A stretch of 64,000 nt of DNA, taken from NCBI RefSeq assembly GCF_001429395.1, contig NZ_LMJT01000001.1:708024-772023 (forward strand), read 5' to 3'. The notes below the pieces were generated by a model. It was not told where the DNA came from, searched no databases, and saw only the letters and a list, made by a program, of their open reading frames with translations. Below, one piece after another: positions 9,241 through 17,473 of this stretch. The position numbers and the translations under genes are program-made. The DNA comes from Allobosea sp. Root381 (GTDB lineage: Bacteria > Pseudomonadota > Alphaproteobacteria > Rhizobiales > Beijerinckiaceae). Within the stretch, counting starts at the first letter, position 1, and the number at the start of each line of letters is the position of its first letter.

Positions 9241-9265
9241 TTCAATCCTCTCTCGCAGCACCAGC
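9241..9265 (+). repeat. attR copy: 25-bp direct repeat of tRNA-Thr 3' end
   Basis: Exact repeat of 4345-4369 in the same orientation, without the rest of a tRNA. It marks the right end of the integrated element. Between the last island gene (ends 9135) and this site there is about 105 bp with no recognisable gene. Confidence 0.9.
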
Positions 9266-9389
9266 CCCAAGCGCTGAAATCATAGCGTTATCCGGCGCCA
9301 TAAGGCGCTTTTGCGAAATGGCGTAGCCTTGAAAGGGGTTCGAGCGCATATTTCCTGATGCTGGGTGGCATCTCACAAGGGAGGGAGCC

Positions 9390-9818
9390 GTGAAACCAGT
9401 CACCAGGTGTTTGTTTGTTGTTGCCGGAATATTCGCTGGAGGAGCAGCATCCGCGCAGGACTTCAAAACACAAGCGGCGGCGGCCGCGGCCCAGCGGGAC
9501 GCAGCCTTCAATGCCAGTGACGCCACCAAACTCTCGAAAGCCTACACCCGCGACGCCGTGATCCTGCCCGCCGGCGGCCAGCCGGTCACCGGCCAGGAGG
9601 GAGCCGCGCAACTGTTCGGGGGCTTCATCAAGGGAGGCGTCAAGGACCACAGGATCACGGTCCAGGGCGGCAATGGAGAGGGCAACGAGGGCTATGCCTA
9701 TGGGCGCTGGCAAGCCGATGCCGGCGGAAAGAAGCTGGCCGGCCATTGGGTCAATGTCCTCAAGCGGGAGGACGGCCAGTGGCGCACAGCCCTCCACACC
9801 TGGAACCTCGATCAGTAG
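9390..9818 (+). CDS. Secreted SnoaL-like/DUF4440-type NTF2-fold protein
   Basis: 142 residues starting at a GTG preceded by GGGAGGGAG. The first 23 residues form a Sec signal peptide (KPVTRCLFVVAGIFAGGAASA, cleavage before QDF). The mature part has the NTF2-like/SnoaL layout: a helix with AAAQRDAAFNASDATKL, then YTRDAVILPAGGQ, a strand set with YGRWQ, and a final W-containing strand (WRTALHTWNLD). Such proteins are small alpha+beta cones, often of unknown ligand. It lies just outside the island and is convergent with the broken lipoprotein gene. Confidence 0.8.
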   Translation: MKPVTRCLFVVAGIFAGGAASAQDFKTQAAAAAAQRDAAFNASDATKLSKAYTRDAVILPAGGQPVTGQEGAAQLFGGFIKGGVKDHRITVQGGNGEGNEGYAYGRWQADAGGKKLAGHWVNVLKREDGQWRTALHTWNLDQ

Positions 9819-9851
9819 CACTGCCCCCGAGTGCGGCGATTTACGACAAGG

Positions 9852-9873
9852 CCCGCCGGTGCAGGCCGGCGGG
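9852..9873. terminator. GC-rich hairpin between convergent genes
   Basis: Perfect 8-bp inverted repeat CCCGCCGG / CCGGCGGG with a 6-base loop, placed between the ends of the SnoaL-like gene and the lipoprotein pseudogene. No clear T run follows on either strand, so termination strength is uncertain. Confidence 0.4.
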
Positions 9874-9884
9874 TCATCGACGCA

Positions 9885-10277
9885 TTACCCTCGGGCGGCT
9901 CGGATTTCCGGAAACGGCTGCCAGTGTAGCGACGGATTGGCGCAAAACGGGCTGTTCCAGCTGCCGCGCAGAATGAAGTCCGTCTTGCTGAATGAGATCA
10001 GACACATTTTCTTCTCCCATTGGCCGTTTGCGTCGCGCCTCTGGGCGCGAACACAAACCAGGCGCTCGGAGCTGTTGGGATCCTGGACCGTCCACGAGAT
10101 TTCGGCATCGTGAATGGAGCTGGGATCATTTCACACATCCGACGCGCCGGACACGATCCGGGCTTTCCAGCCGGGCGGCACCGGACTTTGCCCCGTGATT
10201 GGTGTCGCTGCCGTCAGGGAGACACATCCGGTAAGCGCTGAAGCCAACCCAAGCAACATGATCGACTGACGCACCAT
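9885..10277 (-). pseudogene. Lipoprotein gene interrupted by one in-frame TGA
   Basis: The frame begins with a lipoprotein signal (VRQSIMLLGLASALTGC, lipobox L-T-G-C) and continues with VSLTAATPITGQSPVPPGW to a TGA at 10131-10133. It then stays open in the same frame for another 81 codons to TAA at 9885-9887, with protein-like sequence (AEISWTVQDP, RLVCVRAQRR, MCLISFSKTDFILRGSWNSP). No frameshift is needed; a single base change explains the break. An upstream ATG at 10322 in the same frame is possible. It lies downstream of the SGNH hydrolase gene on the same strand. It is a nonsense-mutated gene, a sequencing error, or less likely a readthrough case. I do not recognise the family. Confidence 0.65.
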
Positions 10278-10346
10278 CACGGACCGCCCGATTCGGACGA
10301 AAAAGCCTGAATTCTCTGCCATTTGCCGGCGAACGGGCCGATCACT

Positions 10347-11015
10347 CTAGCGGCTGATTGCGGGGCACAGCGCAGCCCAGATATTTCCGTAGGACCTTGC
10401 ATAATCGACGAGATGGACGCCATCGAACAGCTCCGTCCCCTCAGGAAACGGATCGACAAAGCGGCACCCTTGCTTGCGGCATGTGTTTTCCAGGACGGTC
10501 GAGAAGCGCAACGCTGTCTCACGCGAAAAGCCGCTGGCGCGCTTGGGATCGAGCGGCGGGACAGGTGTTACGATGACGTTTTCGGTCTGCTCCGCCGCCC
10601 TTTTCAGGAGCGCCTCGACCGTGCGCTGGTAGGTTGCAACCGCCTCGTCCGGATCGCCGATACGGCGGATTTGCGCATCATTCGTGCCGATCGTCAGGAT
10701 CATTGCACGCGGCGGGCGCGGCAGGGTCAGGGTCGCGAAAAAGCGAGAATAGGACTGGGCCGTCGCCCCCGCGAGACCCGCGTTCACAACGGGGAGATTG
10801 CACCCCATCGGCGTGAACCAGCTTTCGGCATGGGAGTCTCCCATCAAAAGAATGTAGTCACCGGGAAGCTGCCGCAGATGGGCGCCAACGATTTGCGAGC
10901 GGGCCTCATGATAAGAGCTGGCGCTCGATTTCGCGGACCCGTTCACCCTGCTGAAGCCAGCGCCGGCAGCGGCGGCAAGCAGCAATGCCGACACAATCAG
11001 TAAAGAGCGCTTCAT
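10347..11015 (-). CDS. Secreted SGNH/GDSL-type hydrolase
   Basis: 222 residues with an N-terminal signal peptide (KRSLLIVSALLLAAAAGAGF). The SGNH blocks are visible: block I GDSHAE (nucleophile Ser), block II around NAGLAG, block III GTND, and block V DGVHL with the catalytic Asp and His. The fold is an esterase/lipase or acyl-hydrolase acting outside the cytoplasm; the substrate is unknown. Its ATG overlaps the stop of a 47-residue membrane ORF by 4 bp, and the broken lipoprotein follows 69 bp downstream, so a small envelope-related transcription unit is likely. Confidence 0.85.
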   Translation of the reverse strand: MKRSLLIVSALLLAAAAGAGFSRVNGSAKSSASSYHEARSQIVGAHLRQLPGDYILLMGDSHAESWFTPMGCNLPVVNAGLAGATAQSYSRFFATLTLPRPPRAMILTIGTNDAQIRRIGDPDEAVATYQRTVEALLKRAAEQTENVIVTPVPPLDPKRASGFSRETALRFSTVLENTCRKQGCRFVDPFPEGTELFDGVHLVDYARSYGNIWAALCPAISR

Positions 11016-11155
11016 CGAACGTTACCGAACGGAATCGCCGAGGATGTCTCGCTTCCACCTGGCGCGCCCATGCTCGATGCTCGGCAATAGGCAACAAAAC
11101 CAATGACCGGCAGCAGCACGACCAGTGCAGCTGCAGTCAAGCCAATAACCGTCAT
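11012..11155 (-). CDS. Small single-span membrane protein coupled to the SGNH hydrolase
   Basis: A 47-residue ORF. After MTVIG there is one strongly hydrophobic segment (LTAAALVVLLPVIGFVAYC) and a short polar tail ending FGNVR. Its TGA overlaps the ATG of the hydrolase gene (ATGA), which argues for real translation and coupling. The upstream ribosome binding region is GGGGGCTCC, weak. No family is recognised, and it is too short for ordinary homology calls. Confidence 0.5.
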   Translation of the reverse strand: MTVIGLTAAALVVLLPVIGFVAYCRASSMGAPGGSETSSAIPFGNVR

Positions 11156-11390
11156 GCCAGGAGCCCCCGCCCCAGATTTGCGCGCCTGTATTCAGTTTTT
11201 GTCGGCGCAACCGGAGCTTATAGGCTTGAGCTACGTCAGGTTCAATTCCATTTGCGCCGAAATGCCGCCGCACTGAAGGCAGGGCAGCCGGATATAAGCT
11301 GCTGAGAAGACCGGCGTGGAGCGCCGATGCGGGGAACATGCGTCCGCGCCAGCGCTGATCGAACCTGGCTTATCGGAGGCGGCAGGCCCG

Positions 11391-11690
11391 CTATTTGCCC
11401 TCGACGAGCTGGCAGACATCGATTCTTGAGGATTCGGCCGCTTGCGCAGCGGCACAGGCATCCGCTGGAACACGAAGCGCGCCGAACTTGATCTGGAACG
11501 CCCGAGCGTATTTGTCTTCGGAGAAGCAGACCCGGATCGCACCATCATTGCGAGGCACCGACACAACCCGATAGGGAATTTCCCACTGGCGAAGCCAGAC
11601 CTCCATCGCACCGAGCCTCGACAAGGATTCTTCGCCCTCGACCAGGACCAGCACATGGTACGACCATGGCCGCGCGCGCGCACCCGACAT
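11391..11690 (-). CDS. Hypothetical 99-residue protein
   Basis: Starts MSGARARPWSYHVLVLVEGE and continues with protein-like composition: MEVWLRQWEIPYRVVSVPRN, AIRVCFSEDKYARAFQIKFG, and a C-terminal VCQLVEGK. No signal peptide and no motif that I recognise. The pattern of short strands alternating with a helix suggests a small alpha/beta domain. It stands alone between the 47-residue membrane ORF and the histidine kinase. Coding is supported by composition only. Confidence 0.55.
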   Translation of the reverse strand: MSGARARPWSYHVLVLVEGEESLSRLGAMEVWLRQWEIPYRVVSVPRNDGAIRVCFSEDKYARAFQIKFGALRVPADACAAAQAAESSRIDVCQLVEGK

Positions 11691-11887
11691 CCATCCGTCC
11701 CCCCCGGGGCACGAAACCTAACCCTTGGTTAGCCGTCACACAAGCGGGAGCTTCGCCCTTCAAGCGACCTATTCAGGGATGCGTGGCGATGTGTCCTACA
11801 CGCACCATGATGGGACGCTCCGAGGGCTTTGCCCGCTCCAATATCCTCCGACAGATCCGGCGGTTCAGCGTCGTTCGGGTGCGCTCC

Positions 11888-13846
11888 TCAACGCGCCGGC
11901 TCGCGATCTCGGCTCATGGCAGCCGCGATCGCCTGGTCGAGTTCGTTCTGCCAGAACGGTTTGGCCAACCGCTTCACCGTGGCGGGCAGGCCCGCTGGCA
12001 GCTGGGCATAGCCGGTCGCAAGGATGATCGGCAGAGCGGGCCGGCGGTTGATCAGCTCGCCGACGAGTTCGGCGCCGGTCATGCCCGGCATTGCATGATC
12101 GGTGATGACCAGATCCACGCTGGCGTCGAAGATCGCGAGTGCCTCCTTGCCGGATTGGGCCTCGATGACCTGATGCCCCAGATCCTCCAGCAGGGCGACC
12201 GTGTTCATCAGCACCAGACCGTCGTCGTCCACGGCGAGGATCTTGAGCGTTCGTGCCGTCGCCTCCGGCGCGGCGGCAGCAGCTTCGGGGTGGCCTGCCC
12301 TCGGCTCGCTCGCCGGCAGCCAGAGATGCGCCGCGGTGCCCTGGCCCGGGCTGCTTTCGAGCTGTAGCCGGCCACCATGCTGCTCGGCCGTTCCGAGCAC
12401 CATGGAAAGCCCCAGCCCCGTGCCCTTGCCTACACCTTTGGTGGTGAAGAAGGGCTCGACGGCCTTGGCCAGCGTATCGGTGGCCATGCCTGCGCCGGTA
12501 TCGATCACCGACAGGTACAGATAATCGCCGGCCGCGAGACCGTCCGGTCCTTCCGCCGGAACCGTCCGCTCCTCGGCCCGGATCGTGATGGTGCCCCCGG
12601 CCGGCATGGCGTCGCGTGCATTGACGACCAGGTTGAGGATCGCGAGCTCGAGCTGGTTGAGGTCGACGAATGCCGGCAGGAGGCCGTCGGGAATGGCGAT
12701 GTCGAGCTGGATCTCCGGCCCGAGCGAGCGATCCAGCAACGGCCGCATCCCGGAGACCGCCTCCAGCAGCTCCACCGGACGCGGCTGGATTTCCTGCTTG
12801 CGCGCGAAGGAGAGCATTCTCTGGGTCAGGGTGACCCCGCGCGTCGCTCCCTCCAGCGCATTGTCGATCAGGCGCTGCTGGCGGTCATCCGTCACCTGCT
12901 TCCTCAGCAGTTGCAGGCTCCCGATCACCGCGGTCAGCAGATTGTTGAAATCATGGGCGACGCCGCCGGTGAGCTGGCCGAGCGACTCGAGCTTCTGCGA
13001 CTGGTAGAGCGCCTCGCTCGCAGCGGCGAGCGCCCGTTCGGCCTCCTTGCTCGCCGTCATGTCGCGGGTAATCTTCGCAAAACCGATGATCGTGCCGCCA
13101 TCGTCGCGGATCGGATCGATGACCACGGCGGCCCAGAAGCGCTTTCCGCCCTTGGCCACCCGCCACCCTTCAGTCACGAAGCTGCCGGCAGAGCGGGCGA
13201 TGTCCAGGGCCCGCGCCGGCAGGCCGCCCTCCCTGTCCTCTTCGGTGTAGAATATCGAGAAGTGCCGGCCGACGATTTCCTCGGGGAGATAGCCCTTGAT
13301 CCTCTCTGCGCCGGCATTCCAGTTTGAGACGATCCCCTGCTCGTCAAGCATGAAGATGGCGTAGTCGGTGACGCCTTGCACCAGCAGCCGGAACGATTGC
13401 TCGCTGCGGCGCAGCGCATCCTCCCGCTGCTTGCGCTCGGTCAGGTCGCGCGTGATCTTGGCATAGCCCAGGAGATTACCCGTCACCGGATGCAGGACCG
13501 GGTCGATGATGACATGCGCCCAGAAGCGGGTGCCATCCTTGCGGACCCGCCAGCCCTCGCTTTCGAAACGGCCTTGGGTACGGGCCTTCTGGAGGGCGTG
13601 CGCAGGCAGGCCGACGGCCTGGTCCTCGGGGGTGTAGAAATCGGAGAAGGGGCGCCCGATGATCTCCTGGTCGTCATACCCCTTGAAGCGCCGTGCCCCG
13701 GCGTTCCAGCTTGCGACACGGCCGTCAGTATCGATCATGTAGATCGCGTAATCCGTCACCGCCTCGACGAGCAGGCGATAGCGTTCGTTGACATCCAGCT
13801 CTTCCACCGCCGTGTTCCCCAGCCCCGGTCTTTCGGGCCAGCGCAT
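11888..13846 (-). CDS. Hybrid sensor histidine kinase with two PAS domains and a receiver
   Basis: 652 residues from the ATG at 13846. PAS 1 (about 20-140) and PAS 2 (about 147-270) are paralogous, each with DYAI, WNAGA, GYxxxEI and a WAxVVIDP-like ending. Then a phosphoacceptor region VAHDFNNLL with His298, an N box NLVVNARDAM (near 405-414), G1 DTGAGM (449-454), G2 GKGTGLGLS (473-481), and a C-terminal receiver with phosphorylatable Asp583 in VITDHAMPGM. No membrane segment is seen, so it is a cytoplasmic sensor. The open frame continues 69 codons further upstream, but that part is not protein-like. A GTG near VEELDVNERY is an alternative start. It is divergent from pxpA; the stimulus and partner are unknown. 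Confidence 0.9.
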   Translation of the reverse strand: MRWPERPGLGNTAVEELDVNERYRLLVEAVTDYAIYMIDTDGRVASWNAGARRFKGYDDQEIIGRPFSDFYTPEDQAVGLPAHALQKARTQGRFESEGWRVRKDGTRFWAHVIIDPVLHPVTGNLLGYAKITRDLTERKQREDALRRSEQSFRLLVQGVTDYAIFMLDEQGIVSNWNAGAERIKGYLPEEIVGRHFSIFYTEEDREGGLPARALDIARSAGSFVTEGWRVAKGGKRFWAAVVIDPIRDDGGTIIGFAKITRDMTASKEAERALAAASEALYQSQKLESLGQLTGGVAHDFNNLLTAVIGSLQLLRKQVTDDRQQRLIDNALEGATRGVTLTQRMLSFARKQEIQPRPVELLEAVSGMRPLLDRSLGPEIQLDIAIPDGLLPAFVDLNQLELAILNLVVNARDAMPAGGTITIRAEERTVPAEGPDGLAAGDYLYLSVIDTGAGMATDTLAKAVEPFFTTKGVGKGTGLGLSMVLGTAEQHGGRLQLESSPGQGTAAHLWLPASEPRAGHPEAAAAAPEATARTLKILAVDDDGLVLMNTVALLEDLGHQVIEAQSGKEALAIFDASVDLVITDHAMPGMTGAELVGELINRRPALPIILATGYAQLPAGLPATVKRLAKPFWQNELDQAIAAAMSRDREPAR

Positions 13847-14033
13847 CAACGCTGGAGAGGCGCCCGGGTTCCTTGCCGCCACAACGAATTGCGATCTCGC
13901 GGAGAACCGCCTCGGCGATAACGCGGGCACCTCGCAGAGCCAAGCGATGTCTATCTCGGACGGGGCGGATCGTCGTAATCTGAGGGGATTCGAGGCCGCA
14001 CCGGCGCGAGCCCGGCTTGAGGAGAAGCGCTGC

Positions 14034-14792
14034 ATGACGACGATCGATCTCAACGCGGACCTCGCCGAGGGGTTCGGCGCCTATCGCTGCGGCGACGACG
14101 ACGCGATGCTCTCGATCGTGACCTCCGCGAACATCGCCTGCGGCCTGCATGCGGGCGACCCTGAGATCATGGCCCATGCCTTCACGGTCGCGCGCGAACG
14201 CGGCGTGGCGGTCGGCGCGCATCCGGGCTTTCCGGACCTCTGGGGCTTCGGCCGCAGGCGGATTCCGTTCTCGGCCGGCGAGATCGAACGCCTCGTCGCC
14301 TACCAGATCGGCGCGGCGGCGGCGCTGGCCGCCTATTCCGGCCACCGCATCACCTATGTCAAACCGCATGGCGCGCTGGGCAACATCTCCTGCGAAGAGC
14401 GCCCCGTGGCGGACGCGATCGCGCGCGCCATCAAGGCTGTCGACCCCGGCCTGTCCTTTCTCGCGACCGCACTCACCGCCCAGGTCGCCGCCGGCGAGGC
14501 CGCCGGCCTGCGGGTGCATCAGGAGGTCTTCGCGGATCGCGGCTATACCGAGGAAGGCCTTCTCGTCGCGCGCAGCCTTCCGGGCGCCATGATCAGCGAT
14601 CCGCAGGAGGCGGCGGACCGCGTCGTCGCCATGGTGTCGGAGGGTGCGATCATTACCCTCTCGGGACGGCGCCTGCCGACGCCGATCCGCTCGATCTGCG
14701 TCCATGGCGATTCGAGCCACGCCGTTGCCACCGCCCGCCGGGTCCGTTCCGCGCTGGAAGAGGCGGGCGTCAAGGTCGCCTCCTTCGGATGA
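14034..14792 (+). CDS. pxpA: 5-oxoprolinase subunit PxpA (LamB/YcsF family)
   Basis: 252 residues with a strong ribosome site (GGAGAAG) before the ATG at 14034. The N-terminus TTIDLNADLAEGFGAYRCGDD and the GLHAGDP, GAHPGFPDL, YVKPHGAL and ICVHGDS motifs are diagnostic of PxpA. With PxpB and PxpC it forms the bacterial ATP-dependent 5-oxoprolinase, opening 5-oxoproline to glutamate in the cytoplasm. It is first in a three-gene operon with 4-bp overlaps. Confidence 0.96.
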   Translation: MTTIDLNADLAEGFGAYRCGDDDAMLSIVTSANIACGLHAGDPEIMAHAFTVARERGVAVGAHPGFPDLWGFGRRRIPFSAGEIERLVAYQIGAAAALAAYSGHRITYVKPHGALGNISCEERPVADAIARAIKAVDPGLSFLATALTAQVAAGEAAGLRVHQEVFADRGYTEEGLLVARSLPGAMISDPQEAADRVVAMVSEGAIITLSGRRLPTPIRSICVHGDSSHAVATARRVRSALEEAGVKVASFG

Positions 14793-15523
14793 ACGGCGCG
14801 CCGGCCACGCCTCCGCTCTTCCTCGACGCCGGCGAGGCGGCGCTGGTGGTCGAGTTCGGCCGCACGGTCGATGCGGATATCAGCGACCGGGTGCTCGCCC
14901 TCGATGCCGCGCTGGCGGCGGCCGCGCCGGAGGGCTTGCGCGAGCTGGTCCCGACCTATCGCTCGCTGATGATCCACTACGATCCGCTGCAGCTCGACCG
15001 CGCAAAGCTCATCGCGCTGGTCGAGCAGCACCTGCACGCGCCGGTGGCCCGCAAGACCGCCGCCGCGCTCTGGACGGTGCCCTGCTGCTACGAGCTACCG
15101 CATGGCGAAGACCTCGCCGAGATGGCCGGGCTGCTCGGACTCCCGGCGGCGGAGGCGGCGCGGCTGCATGCCGCGGCGCGCTACCGCGTCTACATGTACG
15201 GCTTCTCGCCGGGCTTCACCTATCTCGGCGGCCTGCCCGAGGCGCTGGCGATCTCGCGCCGGACCAAGCCGCGCCCGCCGCATGACAGCAAGGCGATCCT
15301 GGTCGGCGGAGGCTTGAGCGCGATCGCGAGCTTTCCCATGCCGACCGGCTGGTATGTCGTCGGCCGCACGCCCGAGCGTCTCTATGCGCCCGATCGCGCC
15401 AGCGCCTTTCTGTTCGAGCCCGGCGACAGCCTGCGTTTCGAGCCGATCGATACGGCGACCTTCGCGGCGCTTGAGGCGCGGGCGGAGAGCGGCGAGATCG
15501 TCGCCCGCAGGCAGACGCCATGA
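14789..15523 (+). CDS. pxpB: 5-oxoprolinase subunit PxpB (KipI/allophanate hydrolase subunit 1 family)
   Basis: 244 residues, ATGA overlap with pxpA. Family signatures include ALVVEFGR near the start, VPTYRSLMIHYDP, WTVPCCYE, and the highly conserved YMYGFSPGFTYLGGLP. It forms the ATP-dependent carrier part of 5-oxoprolinase together with PxpC. A C-terminal RFEPIDTATFAALE is typical. Nothing is unusual in length or order. Confidence 0.95.
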   Translation: MNGAPATPPLFLDAGEAALVVEFGRTVDADISDRVLALDAALAAAAPEGLRELVPTYRSLMIHYDPLQLDRAKLIALVEQHLHAPVARKTAAALWTVPCCYELPHGEDLAEMAGLLGLPAAEAARLHAAARYRVYMYGFSPGFTYLGGLPEALAISRRTKPRPPHDSKAILVGGGLSAIASFPMPTGWYVVGRTPERLYAPDRASAFLFEPGDSLRFEPIDTATFAALEARAESGEIVARRQTP

Positions 15524-16542
15524 CGGCGATGCTGCGCATTGTTTCTGCCGGCCCCGGTTCGACCGTCCAGGATGGCGGGCGCCACGGCTATCTGCGCTAC
15601 GGCGTGACCGGCGCCGGGCCGATGGACCCTTTTGCCCATGCGCTGGCAAACCGGGCGCTTGGCAATGCTCCCGGCAGCGCCGCCATCGAGGTCTCGCTGG
15701 CCGGCATGGAGGTTTCGGCCGAGGACGGCCCTGTCACCGTCTCGATCGCCGGCGGGGCCTTCCAGGTGACGCTGGACGGGCAGGCCATGCCGTCGGCGGC
15801 GGTCATGCGACTGGAACCGGGCGGGAAACTGAAGCTGCGGGCCGGGGCCGCCGGCATGTGGAGCTATCTCGCCATCGCCGGCGGATTCGAGCTGCCGCAG
15901 GTGCTGGGCTCCAGCGCGACGCATACACGCACCGGGATGGGCGGCCTCGACGGGCGCATGCTGCAGCCCGGCGACCGGCTTGCGATCGGTGCGGCGGCCG
16001 GGGAGATCGCAACCGGGCGCATCGTCGCGCCGCTGCTGGAGCGGCCGGCCGAGACGATCCGTGTCCTGCTCGGCCCGCAGGACGACTACTTCTCGGCGGA
16101 CCAGATCGCGGTCTTCCTGGCCGGACCCTGGACGATCTCGCCGCGCGGTGACCGCATGGCCTGCTTCCTGGAAGGGCCTCGGCTCAGCCACCAGCTCGGC
16201 TTCAACATCCCGTCCGACGGCGTCGCGATGGGCGCGATCCAGGTTCCGGGCGAAGGACTACCGATCGTGCTGATGGCCGACCGCCAATCGACCGGCGGCT
16301 ATCCCAAGATCGCGACGGTGATCGGTGCCGATCTCGGACGGCTGGCCCAGGCACGACCGGGGACGCGCCTCGCCTTCAGGGCCGTCTCCCATGCCGAGGC
16401 GGTCCAGGCGCGGGCAGCCGAGCAGGGCTTCCTCTCCCGTGAGATCACGATCGAGCCGCTGATACGCAACCGGTTCAGCTCCGAGTTCCTGTTCGGGCTG
16501 AACCTGGTCGATGGCTGGGTGGACGCGCGGGCGCGGGAATGA
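15520..16542 (+). CDS. pxpC: 5-oxoprolinase subunit PxpC (KipA/allophanate hydrolase subunit 2 family)
   Basis: 340 residues, starting with an ATGA overlap on pxpB. Signatures: GPGSTVQDGGRHGYLRYGV, GPMDPFAHALANRALGN, LGPQDDYFS, SDGVAMGAIQVPG, and GYPKIATVIGADLGRLAQ. It completes the PxpABC enzyme. The LuxR-type regulator just downstream is convergent, 6 bp from its end. Confidence 0.95.
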   Translation: MTAMLRIVSAGPGSTVQDGGRHGYLRYGVTGAGPMDPFAHALANRALGNAPGSAAIEVSLAGMEVSAEDGPVTVSIAGGAFQVTLDGQAMPSAAVMRLEPGGKLKLRAGAAGMWSYLAIAGGFELPQVLGSSATHTRTGMGGLDGRMLQPGDRLAIGAAAGEIATGRIVAPLLERPAETIRVLLGPQDDYFSADQIAVFLAGPWTISPRGDRMACFLEGPRLSHQLGFNIPSDGVAMGAIQVPGEGLPIVLMADRQSTGGYPKIATVIGADLGRLAQARPGTRLAFRAVSHAEAVQARAAEQGFLSREITIEPLIRNRFSSEFLFGLNLVDGWVDARARE

Positions 16543-16548
16543 CGGGCC

Positions 16549-17166
16549 TCAGCCCGCCTCCTCGACGAAGGTGGCGACGAAGCGGACGAGCTCGCTCTGG
16601 CGGGCGGTTCCGGTCTTGGCGAAGAGGCGCTGGAGATGCGTGCGCGCCGTGGTGCGGGCGATGCCGAGCTTCTTGGCGGCGACCACCGTATCAAGCCCCT
16701 TGACAATCAGGCCGAGCATGCGCGCCTCGGTCGGTGTCAGCCCGCAGGCATCCGCAACCTGCTCGACATTGCGATCAAGCGAGCGCTGCGGATCGTCGAC
16801 CGTCAGCACGAACAGGTCCATGCCGGCGCCGCCGAGATGGACGATATCGATCACGATCTGGCGGCCGCAGCGCATCGACAGCGGCAGGCGCATCTCCTCC
16901 GGCGCGGCGCCGGCGCAGCGGCGCTTGAGCCAGGTCTGGAGGCGGGCCCCGAAGAGCTTGTCGGCGCAGACGAAGCGGCCTCCCGCTCCGAGGCCCTCCC
17001 GCGCCAGGGCCGCAGCGCCCTGATTGCTGAAATGCACCCGCAGGTCGGCGTCGATAATGAAAAGCGGCTTGGCGCCGCGCCCCGCATCCTCGGCTTCGGG
17101 CTGGGAATGGCGCGGCGGGAGGGGGACATAGCCCGTCGCGGGGGAGAGGGAGAAGATCATGGACAT
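16549..17166 (-). CDS. LuxR-type transcriptional regulator
   Basis: 205 residues. The last 65 carry a typical LuxR/GerE helix-turn-helix (LTPTEARMLGLIVKGLDTVVAAKKLGI, then TTARTHLQRLFAKTG). The N-terminal part (about 30-130) looks like a PAS-type or other small sensory domain (FIIDADLRVHFSNQGAAALA, IVIDIVHLGGAGMDLFVLTV). It is convergent with pxpC and preceded by a 307-bp non-coding region. The target is unknown; control of pxpABC is possible but not shown. Confidence 0.85.
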   Translation of the reverse strand: MSMIFSLSPATGYVPLPPRHSQPEAEDAGRGAKPLFIIDADLRVHFSNQGAAALAREGLGAGGRFVCADKLFGARLQTWLKRRCAGAAPEEMRLPLSMRCGRQIVIDIVHLGGAGMDLFVLTVDDPQRSLDRNVEQVADACGLTPTEARMLGLIVKGLDTVVAAKKLGIARTTARTHLQRLFAKTGTARQSELVRFVATFVEEAG

Positions 17167-17348
17167 ACGCAGATGTTCCCCGAGCTCGATTGTCTTCGCG
17201 GTATCCTGGCAGCCGTTTCCGGGTATGACAGGCGGAAGAGTTCCGTCCCCCTTTCGTCGCGTCAGGGTGGCCGGAGGTTCAACGAGCGGGGCTGTTCTCT
17301 CGCGTAACGGTAACCCAGCGCCGGATGAGGTCCGTTAGAAACCTGCCC

Positions 17349-17443
17349 TCATCCTGGACAAGCGGCGAAGCCGCGCACCTCCGGGATCGGTCACAGGGCA
17401 GGCCATGACCGATCCTGGGACGCCCTCAGGTCGCCCAGGATGA
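17349..17443. repeat. Nested inverted repeat in the intergenic gap 17167-17473
   Basis: The 307-bp gap between two reverse-strand regulators holds no ORF but a double palindrome. The outer arms are TCATCCTGG (17349-17357) and CCAGGATGA (17435-17443). The inner arms are GGATCGGTCA (17384-17393) and TGACCGATCC (17406-17415). Transcribed, it would fold into a long branched stem. It resembles REP-like palindromic repeats seen between genes in high-GC alphaproteobacteria. Confidence 0.55.
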
Positions 17444-17473
17444 CGGCGTGCTTCCACGAAGAATCATCAAGCT

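Larger units (their letters stand above)
4345..9265 (+). mobile_element. Small tRNA-Thr-integrated genomic island, about 4.9 kb, apparently deleted
   Basis: The segment is bounded by exact 25-bp direct repeats. It begins with an integrase reading frame immediately inside attL and encodes a DNA methylase and an unknown protein, all in one direction. G+C is visibly lower than in the flanks, with an AT-rich patch around 6700-6840. No functional integrase catalytic domain, excisionase or replication gene is left, so it appears immobilised. The fusion point near 5281-5290 suggests an internal deletion removed the middle of a larger element. Confidence 0.87.

Noticed and set aside
10323..11003. A 226-codon + frame opposite the SGNH hydrolase
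   Set aside because: Reverse-strand gene has a signal peptide and catalytic blocks; the + frame is Arg/Gly-rich without motifs.
11022..11339. A 105-codon reverse frame between the SGNH hydrolase and the hypothetical protein
   Set aside because: Cys/Trp/Arg-rich without motif, and it is in another frame from the coupled 47-residue ORF, which has better support.
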